Part shown: positions 37,025-45,429 of the stretch, piece after piece
Numbering within the stretch: position 1 is the stretch's first letter
How the letters are laid out: each line of letters opens with the position of its first letter
Source: a virus
Length of the DNA: 50,412 bases
Strand: one strand, 5' to 3'
IMG/VR virus record: IMGVR_UViG_3300032215_000321
Coordinates: 1 to 50,412 of that record
Program-made: the position numbers and the translations under genes
Notes under the pieces: generated by a model
What the model was told of the DNA's origin: nothing
Database searches by the model: none
Seen by the model: the letters and a program-made list of their open reading frames with translations, nothing else

Positions 37025-37053
37025 ATTATACTTTATTGCGTGTTTTTTGTCAA
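37025..37053 (-). promoter_or_regulatory. promoter
   Basis: TTGACA (37048-37053), 17-bp spacer, TATAAT (37025-37030). The rubredoxin-like gene's TGA is inside the -35. Confidence 0.88.
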
Positions 37054-37178
37054 ATTGTTTCGTAATCTTCTTTACCCACTCCGCATTCGGGGCAGATATG
37101 TGTTTCTGGCAATTCATCCCATACACCTTCTGTTTCTTCATCGTGAACATGTCCACAAACAATACATACGTGTTCCAT
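37050..37178 (-). CDS. rubredoxin-like protein, 42 aa
   Basis: VCIVCG near the N-terminus and ICPECGVGKED near the end give the two CxxC pairs of a rubredoxin FeS4 site, with a WDELPE segment between as in rubrerythrin tails. Short form. Directly downstream (13 bp) of the rubrerythrin gene, so the two proteins look like the separated halves of a classic rubrerythrin. Confidence 0.85.
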   Translation of the reverse strand: MEHVCIVCGHVHDEETEGVWDELPETHICPECGVGKEDYETI

Positions 37179-37191
37179 TATATTCTCCCTA

Positions 37192-37671
37192 TTAGATTAC
37201 CGGAAAGGTAATTGAATTTAGTTTGTCTTGATAAGCTGACGCATGACGTTCTTCAACTCTCTTTAATGCCGCAAATCGTTTTTCTGCTTTAGCCAATAAA
37301 GTTTTAAACTGGTCAGCATGTGCAGAACTTTCAAGAATCTGGGTTCTAAACTCATTCAATGCAATCTGGTTATTTTCTGCTCTAGCATCTTCTTCAAATC
37401 CTGGATACATTGTAGTGAACTCATACGTTTCACCCTCAATAGCTTTCTCCAAGCATTTCTTTGTAGTTAGATTACCCATCAACAATTCTAAATGTCCCCA
37501 AGCGTGTAAGATTTCCTGATCCGCAGTATGTTCAAAATGCTTTGCAATTTCTTCATGCCCTTCTTCACGGGCAATCTTAGCAAAATAACGATACTTGATA
37601 TGAGCCATTGACTCACCAGCAAGTGCGCTTTCTAAATTCTTTAACGTATTTGATATTTTATCAAATGGCAT
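37192..37671 (-). CDS. rubrerythrin-like ferritin-fold protein
   Basis: 159 aa from MPFDKIS (AGGAG site). ESALAGESMAHIKYRYFAKI and EHTADQEILHAWGHLE contain the glutamate/histidine ligands of a diiron four-helix bundle; C-terminal half completes it (NEFRTQILESSAHADQF, EERHASAY). Lacks the rubredoxin domain, which is encoded separately next door. Likely peroxide reduction. Confidence 0.87.
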   Translation of the reverse strand: MPFDKISNTLKNLESALAGESMAHIKYRYFAKIAREEGHEEIAKHFEHTADQEILHAWGHLELLMGNLTTKKCLEKAIEGETYEFTTMYPGFEEDARAENNQIALNEFRTQILESSAHADQFKTLLAKAEKRFAALKRVEERHASAYQDKLNSITFPVI

Positions 37672-37746
37672 GTGTGTCTCCTGATTAAAGATAGTATATA
37701 TCATTTCTGTTCAGTAAGCAAATATTTTGGAACAATTGCACAAAAT

Positions 37747-37753
37747 TAAATAC
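37747..37753 (+). promoter_or_regulatory. late promoter motif TAAATAC
   Basis: TAAATAC, then TTC and the ATG at 37757. Confidence 0.5.
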
Positions 37754-37756
37754 TTC

Positions 37757-38302
37757 ATGGAAATAAACAAAGACGCATTCAGCAGTGGACAAGTGGGTAG
37801 CAAAATTTGGCTATGTGAACAACTTGAAAAACTAGGTTGGACCAGCAATCTAACATACATATACGGAGGATGGTATGGAATGCTAGGATTTCTTCTACTC
37901 AGTAGGGGCAAGTTTATAGTAAACCAGATTCAAAGTTTTGACATTGACCCGTTATGTGAACCTATTGCAGATATGATTAATGAAAATTATGTCTGGAGTG
38001 ACTGGAAATTCAAAGCGTACACACTAGATTGTAATGAACATATTAGAGGGACTCCTGACCTTATCATTAATACCAGCACCGAGCATTTTGAAAGTATGAA
38101 TTGGTATGACAATATTCCCCAAGGAACTCATGTAATCTTTCAGGGTAACAATATGAACCATGATGACCATACATCAAATATCAATAGTTTGGATGAGTTT
38201 GTCAGTCAGTATGATTTGACAAGTGTTGATTTTACCGGGGAATTGGAGTTTGTATATCCTGATTGGCATTTCACTCGCTATATGATTATTGGAACTAAGT
38301 AA
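37757..38302 (+). CDS. methyltransferase-like protein
   Basis: 181 aa from ATG (upstream TTG rejected). YGGWYGMLGFLLLSRGK looks like a modified SAM glycine loop and IQSFDIDPLCEPIADMIN a strand-2 acidic motif; NTSTEHFESMNWY fits motif IV. A class I SAM-methyltransferase fold is likely, activity uncertain. Convergent with the 38295 gene (8-bp overlap). Confidence 0.65.
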   Translation: MEINKDAFSSGQVGSKIWLCEQLEKLGWTSNLTYIYGGWYGMLGFLLLSRGKFIVNQIQSFDIDPLCEPIADMINENYVWSDWKFKAYTLDCNEHIRGTPDLIINTSTEHFESMNWYDNIPQGTHVIFQGNNMNHDDHTSNINSLDEFVSQYDLTSVDFTGELEFVYPDWHFTRYMIIGTK

Positions 38303-38846
38303 GACTACGTTTCCATTCTGGTAATATACTATCATTTCCGATATACATAATATACTGCCAACAATCATTGTCATTCTCATTGACACAAGTTAGGTACTTG
38401 TACTCATCGTACTTAAAATCTAAATTATATTTTTCAAAACTTCTTGCACCAAAGCGTTGCCAATTATTAGTTTGTCTACTTATAAACAATAATGAATGGT
38501 CTATGTTTTGCTTCATATAATCTACATGACTTATAACCATTTCAGCAAATGCAGGACTAGGACCTAATACTGATGCTTGTGTTAGTCTATGTTCTTTGAC
38601 TTTCCATGTTCGGTTACAGATGCGGTATGCTTTATCAGGCCAACAATCTCTGTGTAGTATGCTTGAGACCATGACCGGTTCCTCATTCTCAAAAGTAATG
38701 CTTAGTACCGAAACTTCAGCAAAAGCTTCCCGTGAGTAGTTATTATGTAAGCGATGGCTTTCATCGTTGTAGTGCTTTTGTCTTAGGATTTCAAATAAAT
38801 CGTCTAATTCAGAGTCAGTTCCGAGTATCCAAAATTTAGTGTACAT
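38295..38846 (-). CDS. hypothetical protein, 183 aa
   Basis: Mixed alpha/beta with SVLSITFENEEPVMVSSIL and WQRFGARSFEKYN; a GNAT-like N-acyltransferase fold is possible, and the gene at 42277 looks similar in plan. Ends 8 bp into the convergent gene. Confidence 0.62.
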   Translation of the reverse strand: MYTKFWILGTDSELDDLFEILRQKHYNDESHRLHNNYSREAFAEVSVLSITFENEEPVMVSSILHRDCWPDKAYRICNRTWKVKEHRLTQASVLGPSPAFAEMVISHVDYMKQNIDHSLLFISRQTNNWQRFGARSFEKYNLDFKYDEYKYLTCVNENDNDCWQYIMYIGNDSILPEWKRSLT

Positions 38847-38874
38847 AAATAATTAGCTAGGTATAGATATTTAG

Positions 38875-38881
38875 TAAATAC
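38875..38881 (+). promoter_or_regulatory. late promoter motif TAAATAC
   Basis: GTAAATAC, 19 nt before the ATG of the Rieske gene; the leader contains CGGA. Confidence 0.5.
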
Positions 38882-38900
38882 ATCAAACACGGAATTAATT

Positions 38901-39719
38901 ATGTTTATAGCACACAAAAATGACGTTGATTCTGGTGAGGCAAAACCATTAGAACAGTCTGATAACAAGAAATTTATACTGAATGATAACGGGCAATATA
39001 GAATTGGTAACAATGTCTGCCCACATCAATCTAGTAGAATCATCTGCAAAAAGCAAACTGAATTGCGTTGTCAATATCACGGATGGAGTTGGGATCATCA
39101 GGGTAAATGTTTAGATAGCGGTTCGGCTGCACAACAGAATAACTCTACGCTACAACTTGAAGATATTGTTATTGACAATAATGGGTTGTTATTTGACCAA
39201 CAACTTGATTTCTCTACACTACCTGAAGTGTCATTTAAAAATCTAATATTGTCAACTCACCGTGTTGATACAGTCAATGCTGATCCAAGAATCGTAATGG
39301 ATATATTTTTAGATGTAGATCATATTCCACATGTACATGAAGGCGTATACAATCTATTAGGTATAGACGGTCCTGCTAATGTAGTATGGGACTACTTTGA
39401 TTGGGGCAACATTCAAAAAGTTAGTGACAATGAAGGTAAGTTAATTGCTACTTGGATTGCAGTTTATCCATATACAATGATTGAATGGCAAGCTGGTTCT
39501 GTATTCATAACCGAATGCTTCAGTGAAAACAAAATAGCAGTTTGGAAATACTACAACAGAGATACAACTTTCAAATCATATGAACAAAATAGTGTGATGT
39601 GGGAGACTGCTTGGAGTCAAGATAAAAATCAGGCAACACAAATGACTAAGTTTCCTAACACAGCCTTCTTAGAAGAAGCAAAAAAACATTATAGATATTG
39701 GTTACAACAAAGAAAATGA
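38901..39719 (+). CDS. Rieske non-heme iron oxygenase-like protein
   Basis: 272 aa. Rieske cluster ligands VCPHQS and RCQYHGWSW (C-x-H ... C-x-x-H). The catalytic part contains DVDHIPHVHEG, the D-x-x-H-x-x-x-H-like mononuclear iron site of ring-hydroxylating oxygenases, in a shortened domain. Would need a reductase from the host. First gene of a three-gene overlapping operon with a PP-loop ATPase and an ATP-grasp ligase. Confidence 0.85.
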   Translation: MFIAHKNDVDSGEAKPLEQSDNKKFILNDNGQYRIGNNVCPHQSSRIICKKQTELRCQYHGWSWDHQGKCLDSGSAAQQNNSTLQLEDIVIDNNGLLFDQQLDFSTLPEVSFKNLILSTHRVDTVNADPRIVMDIFLDVDHIPHVHEGVYNLLGIDGPANVVWDYFDWGNIQKVSDNEGKLIATWIAVYPYTMIEWQAGSVFITECFSENKIAVWKYYNRDTTFKSYEQNSVMWETAWSQDKNQATQMTKFPNTAFLEEAKKHYRYWLQQRK

Positions 39720-40651
39720 ACTTTTTACACAACAATTATATGCGTAGTTCAGGTGCAGGTGACACCTGGCAAGTGGAGATTGACCCGGCAACAAGACCCG
39801 TTAAAACATATTTTGAAGAGGCGTGTATAGCTGCTGAAATGATATGGGCACAAAAGCAAGGTCAACTCTATGTTACATACAGTGGTGGGTTAGACAGTGA
39901 GTTTGTACTCAGTGTATTCTTACACATGGGTATGAACATTCAACCCGTCATTATGAATCTCAATACGGATGATGGTATCAGTTACAATACTCACGAATCA
40001 AAGTATGCATATGAGTTTTGTAAAAATAAGAACATTGAGCCCATTGTGTTTGATTTAGATTTTGATAATTTTGTTAAGTCAGGTAAAATGATGGATATTG
40101 CAAAACATATCAACTGTTCTGCAATTGGATTACCGGCAAGTATGTGGTTAGCTAGTCAATTAAATGGTACTGTAATGACTGGTAACGATCCACCTCATTT
40201 AAAGCTACATGACAAAGACAACAAGTGGTACTTAGATGAGGAAGAATTGATACACACACAATTCAGATACTGGAAAGATTATAACTTGTATGGTACACCG
40301 TTCTTTCTTAGCTATACACCTGAATTGATGTTATCATTCTTAGTTGATCCAACTATTGAGAAACTTGCTAATCACGGATTCCCTGGTAAGTTAGGCACTA
40401 ACAGTAGTAAAGTGCATGTGTTCAACAATGGGAATAATTTTAATTTAGTGCAACGTACTAAGCGAACCGGTTACGAAATGATATTTCGTAGTGAGATTTT
40501 TAGACATGAGGATTGTCAGACAATCACAAGCTGGCAACCCATGTATTGGGGTACTTCGGATCACCAGTACCATGATGCTGTTAAGAAACTAAGTAACGGA
40601 ATAGTATCGATCGGGGTAAACCCGGGATATTATCCCAAAGGTAATTTATGA
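39716..40651 (+). CDS. PP-loop ATPase (asparagine synthetase / tRNA-modification type)
   Basis: 311 aa from ATG with ATGA overlap. YVTYSGGLDSEFVLSVF is the SGGxDS PP-loop of N-type ATP pyrophosphatases. No glutaminase domain. Substrate unknown; it adenylates a carbonyl or similar group. Coupled to the neighbours by ATGA overlaps on both sides. Confidence 0.82.
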   Translation: MNFLHNNYMRSSGAGDTWQVEIDPATRPVKTYFEEACIAAEMIWAQKQGQLYVTYSGGLDSEFVLSVFLHMGMNIQPVIMNLNTDDGISYNTHESKYAYEFCKNKNIEPIVFDLDFDNFVKSGKMMDIAKHINCSAIGLPASMWLASQLNGTVMTGNDPPHLKLHDKDNKWYLDEEELIHTQFRYWKDYNLYGTPFFLSYTPELMLSFLVDPTIEKLANHGFPGKLGTNSSKVHVFNNGNNFNLVQRTKRTGYEMIFRSEIFRHEDCQTITSWQPMYWGTSDHQYHDAVKKLSNGIVSIGVNPGYYPKGNL

Positions 40652-41829
40652 GGCAAAACATATTAATATTTTGGAATTTTCTTTGGAAATATCATATTGA
40701 CTCTTTCAAAAATAATAACATTACATATGATATAGTTGATGTATGTAGATATTTTGATAAATCAGAATTTGTGAGCAACGGTAAAAACAAATTTACATAC
40801 AATGGTCCTTATTGGAATGAACAAACAGAAGAGGACAAAGAAAATATTCTAACTCTTTATAAAAAAGTTTTACATGAAACAAAATATGATTATATTTTTC
40901 CATGCTGGATGGATTCTGACTTACCTGCGTTAGCTTATGCAAATGAATATTATAAATTAAAAGGGCTTAAATCAAAACCTTTAAAAAGCATACTGGGAAA
41001 AAGTGTATATGGAGAAATTTTAAAAAAACTTAATATTTCTGTACCAAAAATATATCAAGACATAGACCACGTAGAGTTTCCAATGATATGCAAACCGTCA
41101 TTCGGTTCAGCCGGTGAGGGGATTAAAATTTGCTATGATTCTGAAGAATTATCAAATTTTTTATCCAACCCAGACAATAAAAAGTACCAGCCCTATATTT
41201 TACAAGAATATATTTTAGGGACCACAGTAGAAGTTATAGGGAACGTAGTTAATGGAAAAGTTTCTATTGATTTAATATTGAATATTGAAACATCAAAACC
41301 TCCATATTGTGCTGAAATAGGATACACTTTCCCATCGTCGGCAGATTTTATAGAGCATTCAGTTAAAAGAGATGTTGAAAAATTTATAAACCATATAGAA
41401 TTAGATGATACACCCTTTATGCTAGATTTAATAGTCGATAAAGATGAACAATATTATTTTATTGATTTTAGTCCTAGAGTTTCTTTTTCAATTTATCTTT
41501 TAATGCATTATATGGGTAATGCAGATTATTGTTATAACATAGCCAATAAAGTTTTAAATAGGGTAGATTTTACTGTAAAAAAACAAAAAAGTGTTATTCA
41601 TCGACATTTTTGCTTTGAACCAGGAATAGTTAATTCCATAGAATATATCAATGACGTAAATATAAAAGAACTACGTCTTCCTAAAATTTCAGATACAATT
41701 AGTGAAATTAAGAATGATTTTGATGTTGCATCAAACTCATATTTTTGTATTATAATCGGGGATAGTTTATTTGAGGCAGAAAAAACTTGGGATAGAATTA
41801 ACAATTCAATTGTTATAACTTATAAATAA
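40648..41829 (+). CDS. ATP-grasp ligase
   Basis: 393 aa. FPMICKPSFGSAGEGIKI is the ATP-grasp Lys plus glycine-rich loop, YILQEYILGTTVEV the hinge acidic strand, and QYYFIDFSPR the metal-binding end. Layout like carboxylate-amine ligases and carbamoyl-phosphate-synthetase-type domains. Visibly more AT-rich than its neighbours, suggesting separate acquisition. Substrates unknown. Confidence 0.85.
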   Translation: MRQNILIFWNFLWKYHIDSFKNNNITYDIVDVCRYFDKSEFVSNGKNKFTYNGPYWNEQTEEDKENILTLYKKVLHETKYDYIFPCWMDSDLPALAYANEYYKLKGLKSKPLKSILGKSVYGEILKKLNISVPKIYQDIDHVEFPMICKPSFGSAGEGIKICYDSEELSNFLSNPDNKKYQPYILQEYILGTTVEVIGNVVNGKVSIDLILNIETSKPPYCAEIGYTFPSSADFIEHSVKRDVEKFINHIELDDTPFMLDLIVDKDEQYYFIDFSPRVSFSIYLLMHYMGNADYCYNIANKVLNRVDFTVKKQKSVIHRHFCFEPGIVNSIEYINDVNIKELRLPKISDTISEIKNDFDVASNSYFCIIIGDSLFEAEKTWDRINNSIVITYK

Positions 41830-41830
41830 A

Positions 41831-42280
41831 TTAAATGACTTTCTTGTACATAATATAAAACATAGGGTGCAAGTCTACTTTGGCGGCAGACCGTAATCTT
41901 GTTTCATTATTAATATGTACTACGCTTGTAATTCCTTTTAAATTTCTATTCTTTGTTTCTTCTGCAAGCCATTTATGACACAGAGTATTAATTCCCATAC
42001 TCCTATATTCTTTTTCAGTCCAACCCATTTTAAGATTTATTAGATTCCAATCTTTATGAACGTTAAAGCACATACCACCCAATATTGTACCATCAGTATA
42101 TTGTACCCATAACATGAAATCTTCGTTATCAAAATCAAAATGCACTGGTGCTAATTTACTGTCTACTAAATCAGCATAGGCACGTAGTAATGAACTAAAT
42201 GCAGGTGAATAACCCACTACACCTGAATATATTTGAATTTCTACACCGTTTTTATCTACTGTTGTTTCTAGTAATTTCAT
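41831..42280 (-). CDS. GNAT-family acetyltransferase
   Basis: 149 aa. FMLWVQYTDGTILGGMCFNV strands, then KEYRSMGINTLCHKWLAEE as the acetyl-CoA loop (R-x-x-G-x-x pattern), SVVHINNETRLRSAAK helix and a C-terminal strand, the normal GNAT order. Substrate unknown. One base from the convergent ATP-grasp gene, 4-bp overlap with the gene at 42277. Confidence 0.8.
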   Translation of the reverse strand: MKLLETTVDKNGVEIQIYSGVVGYSPAFSSLLRAYADLVDSKLAPVHFDFDNEDFMLWVQYTDGTILGGMCFNVHKDWNLINLKMGWTEKEYRSMGINTLCHKWLAEETKNRNLKGITSVVHINNETRLRSAAKVDLHPMFYIMYKKVI

Positions 42281-42855
42281 AATAAGAATTGTTCTCTATA
42301 TTCTTGTTTTAATATTGCACTATCAATTTTAAGGTCAACAGGCCATTTCTTATAACTCATTAACCAATCTTGGTAACTGTATTTAGGTGTTGTGTTTGCT
42401 GGTATAATTGTTTCAGTATAGCAATTATAATATTCTAACTGTGGTACAAGTTTACGCCATTTTCTAAACATACTATAATTATACGTAGGAAAATTAGCAC
42501 GAACCATACAAATACCTGACGGTAATTTTCTACGCAATGATTCATCAAACAATTCTGATATTAGTTCATGTGTCTTGGTTTCAGTTAGAGTTTTGAATCC
42601 TGTATTTATAGCACCCAAATACATTAAACACCATGCCGGGGTATTAGAAAATTCTATCATTGAGGCAATACTAATTAGTTTATCATTTTCAATATTACCT
42701 ACAGTATAATATTGCTCATGCATTAACGTGTGTAGATAAAAATCTTTAGGATTTACTATCTCATCATATACTTGACCAAGTTTCCATGAACCCGGAACTT
42801 CACGTTTTAATTCTATGAACAACTCTAGGTGTTCAGGTTTTAATACTGTTATCAT
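42277..42855 (-). CDS. hypothetical GNAT-like protein
   Basis: 192 aa from MITVLKPEHL with AAGGA; the longer frame needs TTG. N-terminal strand-helix and NIENDKLISIASMIEF then WCLMYLGAINTG strands are GNAT-like, but no clear acetyl-CoA loop is visible. Overlaps the desaturase gene by 23 bp. Confidence 0.6.
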   Translation of the reverse strand: MITVLKPEHLELFIELKREVPGSWKLGQVYDEIVNPKDFYLHTLMHEQYYTVGNIENDKLISIASMIEFSNTPAWCLMYLGAINTGFKTLTETKTHELISELFDESLRRKLPSGICMVRANFPTYNYSMFRKWRKLVPQLEYYNCYTETIIPANTTPKYSYQDWLMSYKKWPVDLKIDSAILKQEYREQFLL

Positions 42856-43606
42856 TAAATTTATCCTTTGAGAGTAGCCATCCAATATAGCCTTCAATAT
42901 CTATTTCCCACCAACGTTCAGTAAGAATCAATTTACCTGGATGTGCGTGATGATTGTTGTGCCAACCAAATCCCATACCCAAATAGCCTAACCAAATATT
43001 GTTTGTGCTAAAATCATTTGTAGCATGATTTCTATATCCACTAGTATGGCACCAATAGTTAATTGCACCCATTCTAAAGAAGTCTACACAGTACGCTAAA
43101 CAATACATAAACAATAAATCAATATCAATTAGTGCTAGGATAATACAGAATGCATAGATGATTCTATAATGATGGTCATTGAAGAATTTGTAAAATTTAT
43201 CACGCATACTTTCAACTAACAACCTACGCATGAACCTATCAGTTATAAAATTAAACTTATGGTCAACAATCAAGTAACCATAGAATACTTCAAACTTAGA
43301 TTTATGTTTAGGACTATGAGGATCACTATCTTTGTCTGCACGTGCATGATGCGTAAGATGTTGGATACGCCATTGCATAGCAGGTCCTATACCACCTAAT
43401 GATGTGAGTACACCTAGTAAAATTCTTACTGGATAGTATGTTATAAATTGATTGTGTGCAAAGTAACGATGTCCTCCGACACCATTTCCAATAACACATA
43501 TAAAAAACCAAAATATAAAAAACCAATAATTAAAATAAAATAAACCGATAAGGCCCAGAATATGAAATGGAAAAAATACTATCCAAAAATCATTTCTGAA
43601 TTTCAT
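42833..43606 (-). CDS. fatty-acid desaturase (acyl-CoA delta-9 type)
   Basis: 257 aa membrane protein with the three histidine boxes HRYFAH, HLTHH (followed by DSDPHSP) and HNNHH, plus four hydrophobic spans. Introduces a double bond into acyl chains, using host electron donors. Desaturases occur in some marine/freshwater phages and would make membranes more fluid. Confidence 0.93.
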   Translation of the reverse strand: MKFRNDFWIVFFPFHILGLIGLFYFNYWFFIFWFFICVIGNGVGGHRYFAHNQFITYYPVRILLGVLTSLGGIGPAMQWRIQHLTHHARADKDSDPHSPKHKSKFEVFYGYLIVDHKFNFITDRFMRRLLVESMRDKFYKFFNDHHYRIIYAFCIILALIDIDLLFMYCLAYCVDFFRMGAINYWCHTSGYRNHATNDFSTNNIWLGYLGMGFGWHNNHHAHPGKLILTERWWEIDIEGYIGWLLSKDKFNDNSIKT

Positions 43607-44016
43607 CAGTTACTGTTCCAGATTTTTTCAAGTTCATATCTAGTTTTCACTAATGGTTCATCATATGTATTGATAACTTTAAACCCATTAAATACCCAAC
43701 CAATCTTAGGATACAAATTGTTTAGTGCATTCATAAATTTTGCCATTTCACGTGAAACAAGAAAATCATTATAATCACTTTCGTTCGTAAATGGAAGGAT
43801 TACGTATGCGTCTACATCATTAGGGTCGTCAGCTATTATTTCGGCACTAGGAATTTGTACACCTACACGTTCTAAAAGAGCCATATAAGATTGAATGTAT
43901 TCAAATACTAAAGGATCAATAGTTTCACTAATGCCTAAAAGTTTTTCACTGTTCACAAAGTATGACAATGAATGTTGTGGTGTAAAAGTTGCTTTGCCTA
44001 ATACGAATTTAATCAT
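43606..44016 (-). CDS. hypothetical protein, 136 aa
   Basis: Overlaps the desaturase start (TGATG). Alternating strands and helices, no motif recognised. AAGGAA site. Confidence 0.7.
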   Translation of the reverse strand: MIKFVLGKATFTPQHSLSYFVNSEKLLGISETIDPLVFEYIQSYMALLERVGVQIPSAEIIADDPNDVDAYVILPFTNESDYNDFLVSREMAKFMNALNNLYPKIGWVFNGFKVINTYDEPLVKTRYELEKIWNSN

Positions 44017-44040
44017 GTTATTTCCTTAATAATAACATAT

Positions 44041-44658
44041 TTATGTTCGTTTGGGGTCCTTTTGATTTAATTGCTCAAACGCCCATATACGTTCATTACA
44101 ACCGTTACAATTCCAGCAATGTACGTGTTCGTTATGGTCGCAACTATGAGTATACATGAGAAGATATTCTAATCCTAATCTATAATATAAATCAACCACA
44201 TGAGACTTTTCTAAGTGTTGAAAGGGGAATTTAATATGGTCAGATTCAGTGACAACTGTCTTATCGTATCCAATAAGATGTTCATCGCGGTTAGCTATCA
44301 CACCAACATACATTACTTCTATTCTTGCATACCTGTATGCATCTCTTATACCAGACTCTACTTGTTGTAGTTCGGGTAGTGTATTGTCACCCACAAATGT
44401 AGGGAAGTCATTTTCTCTGTTGAGTAAACGACCCACTTCTTCTACACTAGGTTTGGCGTGGTACACAGATCCCTCTTTGCGTTTAACGCAAAAGGATCGT
44501 GTATAGTAGTTTGTATTTTTAGTTAGAGAAAGTATAAGATAATAAAGGATTGTGCTGTCTATACCACCACTGACCATAACACCTATTCGGCTATAGTCAG
44601 TGGGAAGTTCAATATCTAATGTTCTGATATCGTGTTTTGGACCGCACTCAATCTTCAT
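44041..44658 (-). CDS. QueC-like 7-cyano-7-deazaguanine synthase
   Basis: 205 aa. PP-loop VMVSGGIDSTILY and a C-terminal zinc site HSCDHNEHVHCWNCNGCNER with the C...CxxCxxC spacing of QueC. QueC makes preQ0 from carboxydeazaguanine; in phages preQ0 is used to modify DNA or tRNA. No other deazaguanine genes are in this window, so the pathway cannot be confirmed; other PP-loop uses are possible. Confidence 0.75.
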   Translation of the reverse strand: MKIECGPKHDIRTLDIELPTDYSRIGVMVSGGIDSTILYYLILSLTKNTNYYTRSFCVKRKEGSVYHAKPSVEEVGRLLNRENDFPTFVGDNTLPELQQVESGIRDAYRYARIEVMYVGVIANRDEHLIGYDKTVVTESDHIKFPFQHLEKSHVVDLYYRLGLEYLLMYTHSCDHNEHVHCWNCNGCNERIWAFEQLNQKDPKRT

Positions 44659-44771
44659 TTCTTAGTAAGCATGTCCCGAACTTTTTCTTCAAGCACTTTA
44701 GCCCAAAATGGTTGCGGGAAGTGCCATCCCACAAAAGCTCCGACTAAAACATAAAGTAATATGTCAAACAT
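44655..44771 (-). CDS. small membrane protein, 38 aa
   Basis: AAAAGGAG site 6 nt before the ATG, ATGA overlap with the QueC-like gene. N-terminal ILLYVLVGAFVGW membrane segment, charged C-terminus. Confidence 0.65.
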   Translation of the reverse strand: MFDILLYVLVGAFVGWHFPQPFWAKVLEEKVRDMLTKK

Positions 44772-44787
44772 AATTTTCTCCTTTTAA

Positions 44788-45354
44788 TTACTTATTTCTT
44801 TTTTTATATTCATAAAAAATATGATTGCCTATTTGGATTTTAGTCTTGTAATTAATATCCGGCTTCACACTTGTATTATGAAAAAATAGAATAGATGACG
44901 GTATAACATTTTTATGTTGATTTAATGCCAATACTTCATATGCTATCTGTTCTGATTCTTTGTACTTTGGGTCTTTGGTGTTGAGTTTAGTTTTACCCTC
45001 ACAGACCCAAGAGAATTGACACGATGTTACTTTAGTGTCACTGTTGGTTGTTTTCTGATAAACAACTGCACATGGGTTTGATGCAAAGCCGTGTCTTACT
45101 CTGTTCATAACTACTCGACCGACTGCTGCCTTACCCCTTTCACTCTCTCCTCTTGCCTCATAGAAGATATTTGTTGCCATACATTTGATTTGTTTAATAT
45201 CAATAGCATATGCAGGAAGTTTTCTATTTTGTAACTCTTGTGCTGTTGCTGTGGTTATGTTAAGATAGCCCATTGGGGCTAATCCCAAACAGACAAATAA
45301 TAACAATCTAAAATTACCAAGTATGGTTTTACATATTGTTGGTAGGTGTTTCAT
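44788..45354 (-). CDS. SleB/CwlJ-type cell wall hydrolase (endolysin candidate)
   Basis: 188 aa from MKHLPT (AAGGA). N-terminal signal or signal-anchor LLLFVCLGLAPMGYL, then a Hydrolase_2 domain: MATNIFYEARGESERGKAAV with the catalytic Glu and VGRVVMNRV. Cleaves peptidoglycan. Possible SAR-type endolysin. Its own promoter at 45380. Confidence 0.87.
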   Translation of the reverse strand: MKHLPTICKTILGNFRLLLFVCLGLAPMGYLNITTATAQELQNRKLPAYAIDIKQIKCMATNIFYEARGESERGKAAVGRVVMNRVRHGFASNPCAVVYQKTTNSDTKVTSCQFSWVCEGKTKLNTKDPKYKESEQIAYEVLALNQHKNVIPSSILFFHNTSVKPDINYKTKIQIGNHIFYEYKKRNK

Positions 45355-45379
45355 AATTTTCCTTTCTGCCATCTAGTGC

Positions 45380-45408
45380 ATTATAACACTATTTGACTTT
45401 AAAGACAA
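45380..45408 (-). promoter_or_regulatory. promoter of the SleB-type hydrolase gene
   Basis: TTGTCT (45403-45408), 17-bp spacer, TATAAT (45380-45385). Confidence 0.7.
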
Positions 45409-45429
45409 CTTTTAAACTGAATTTTTTAA

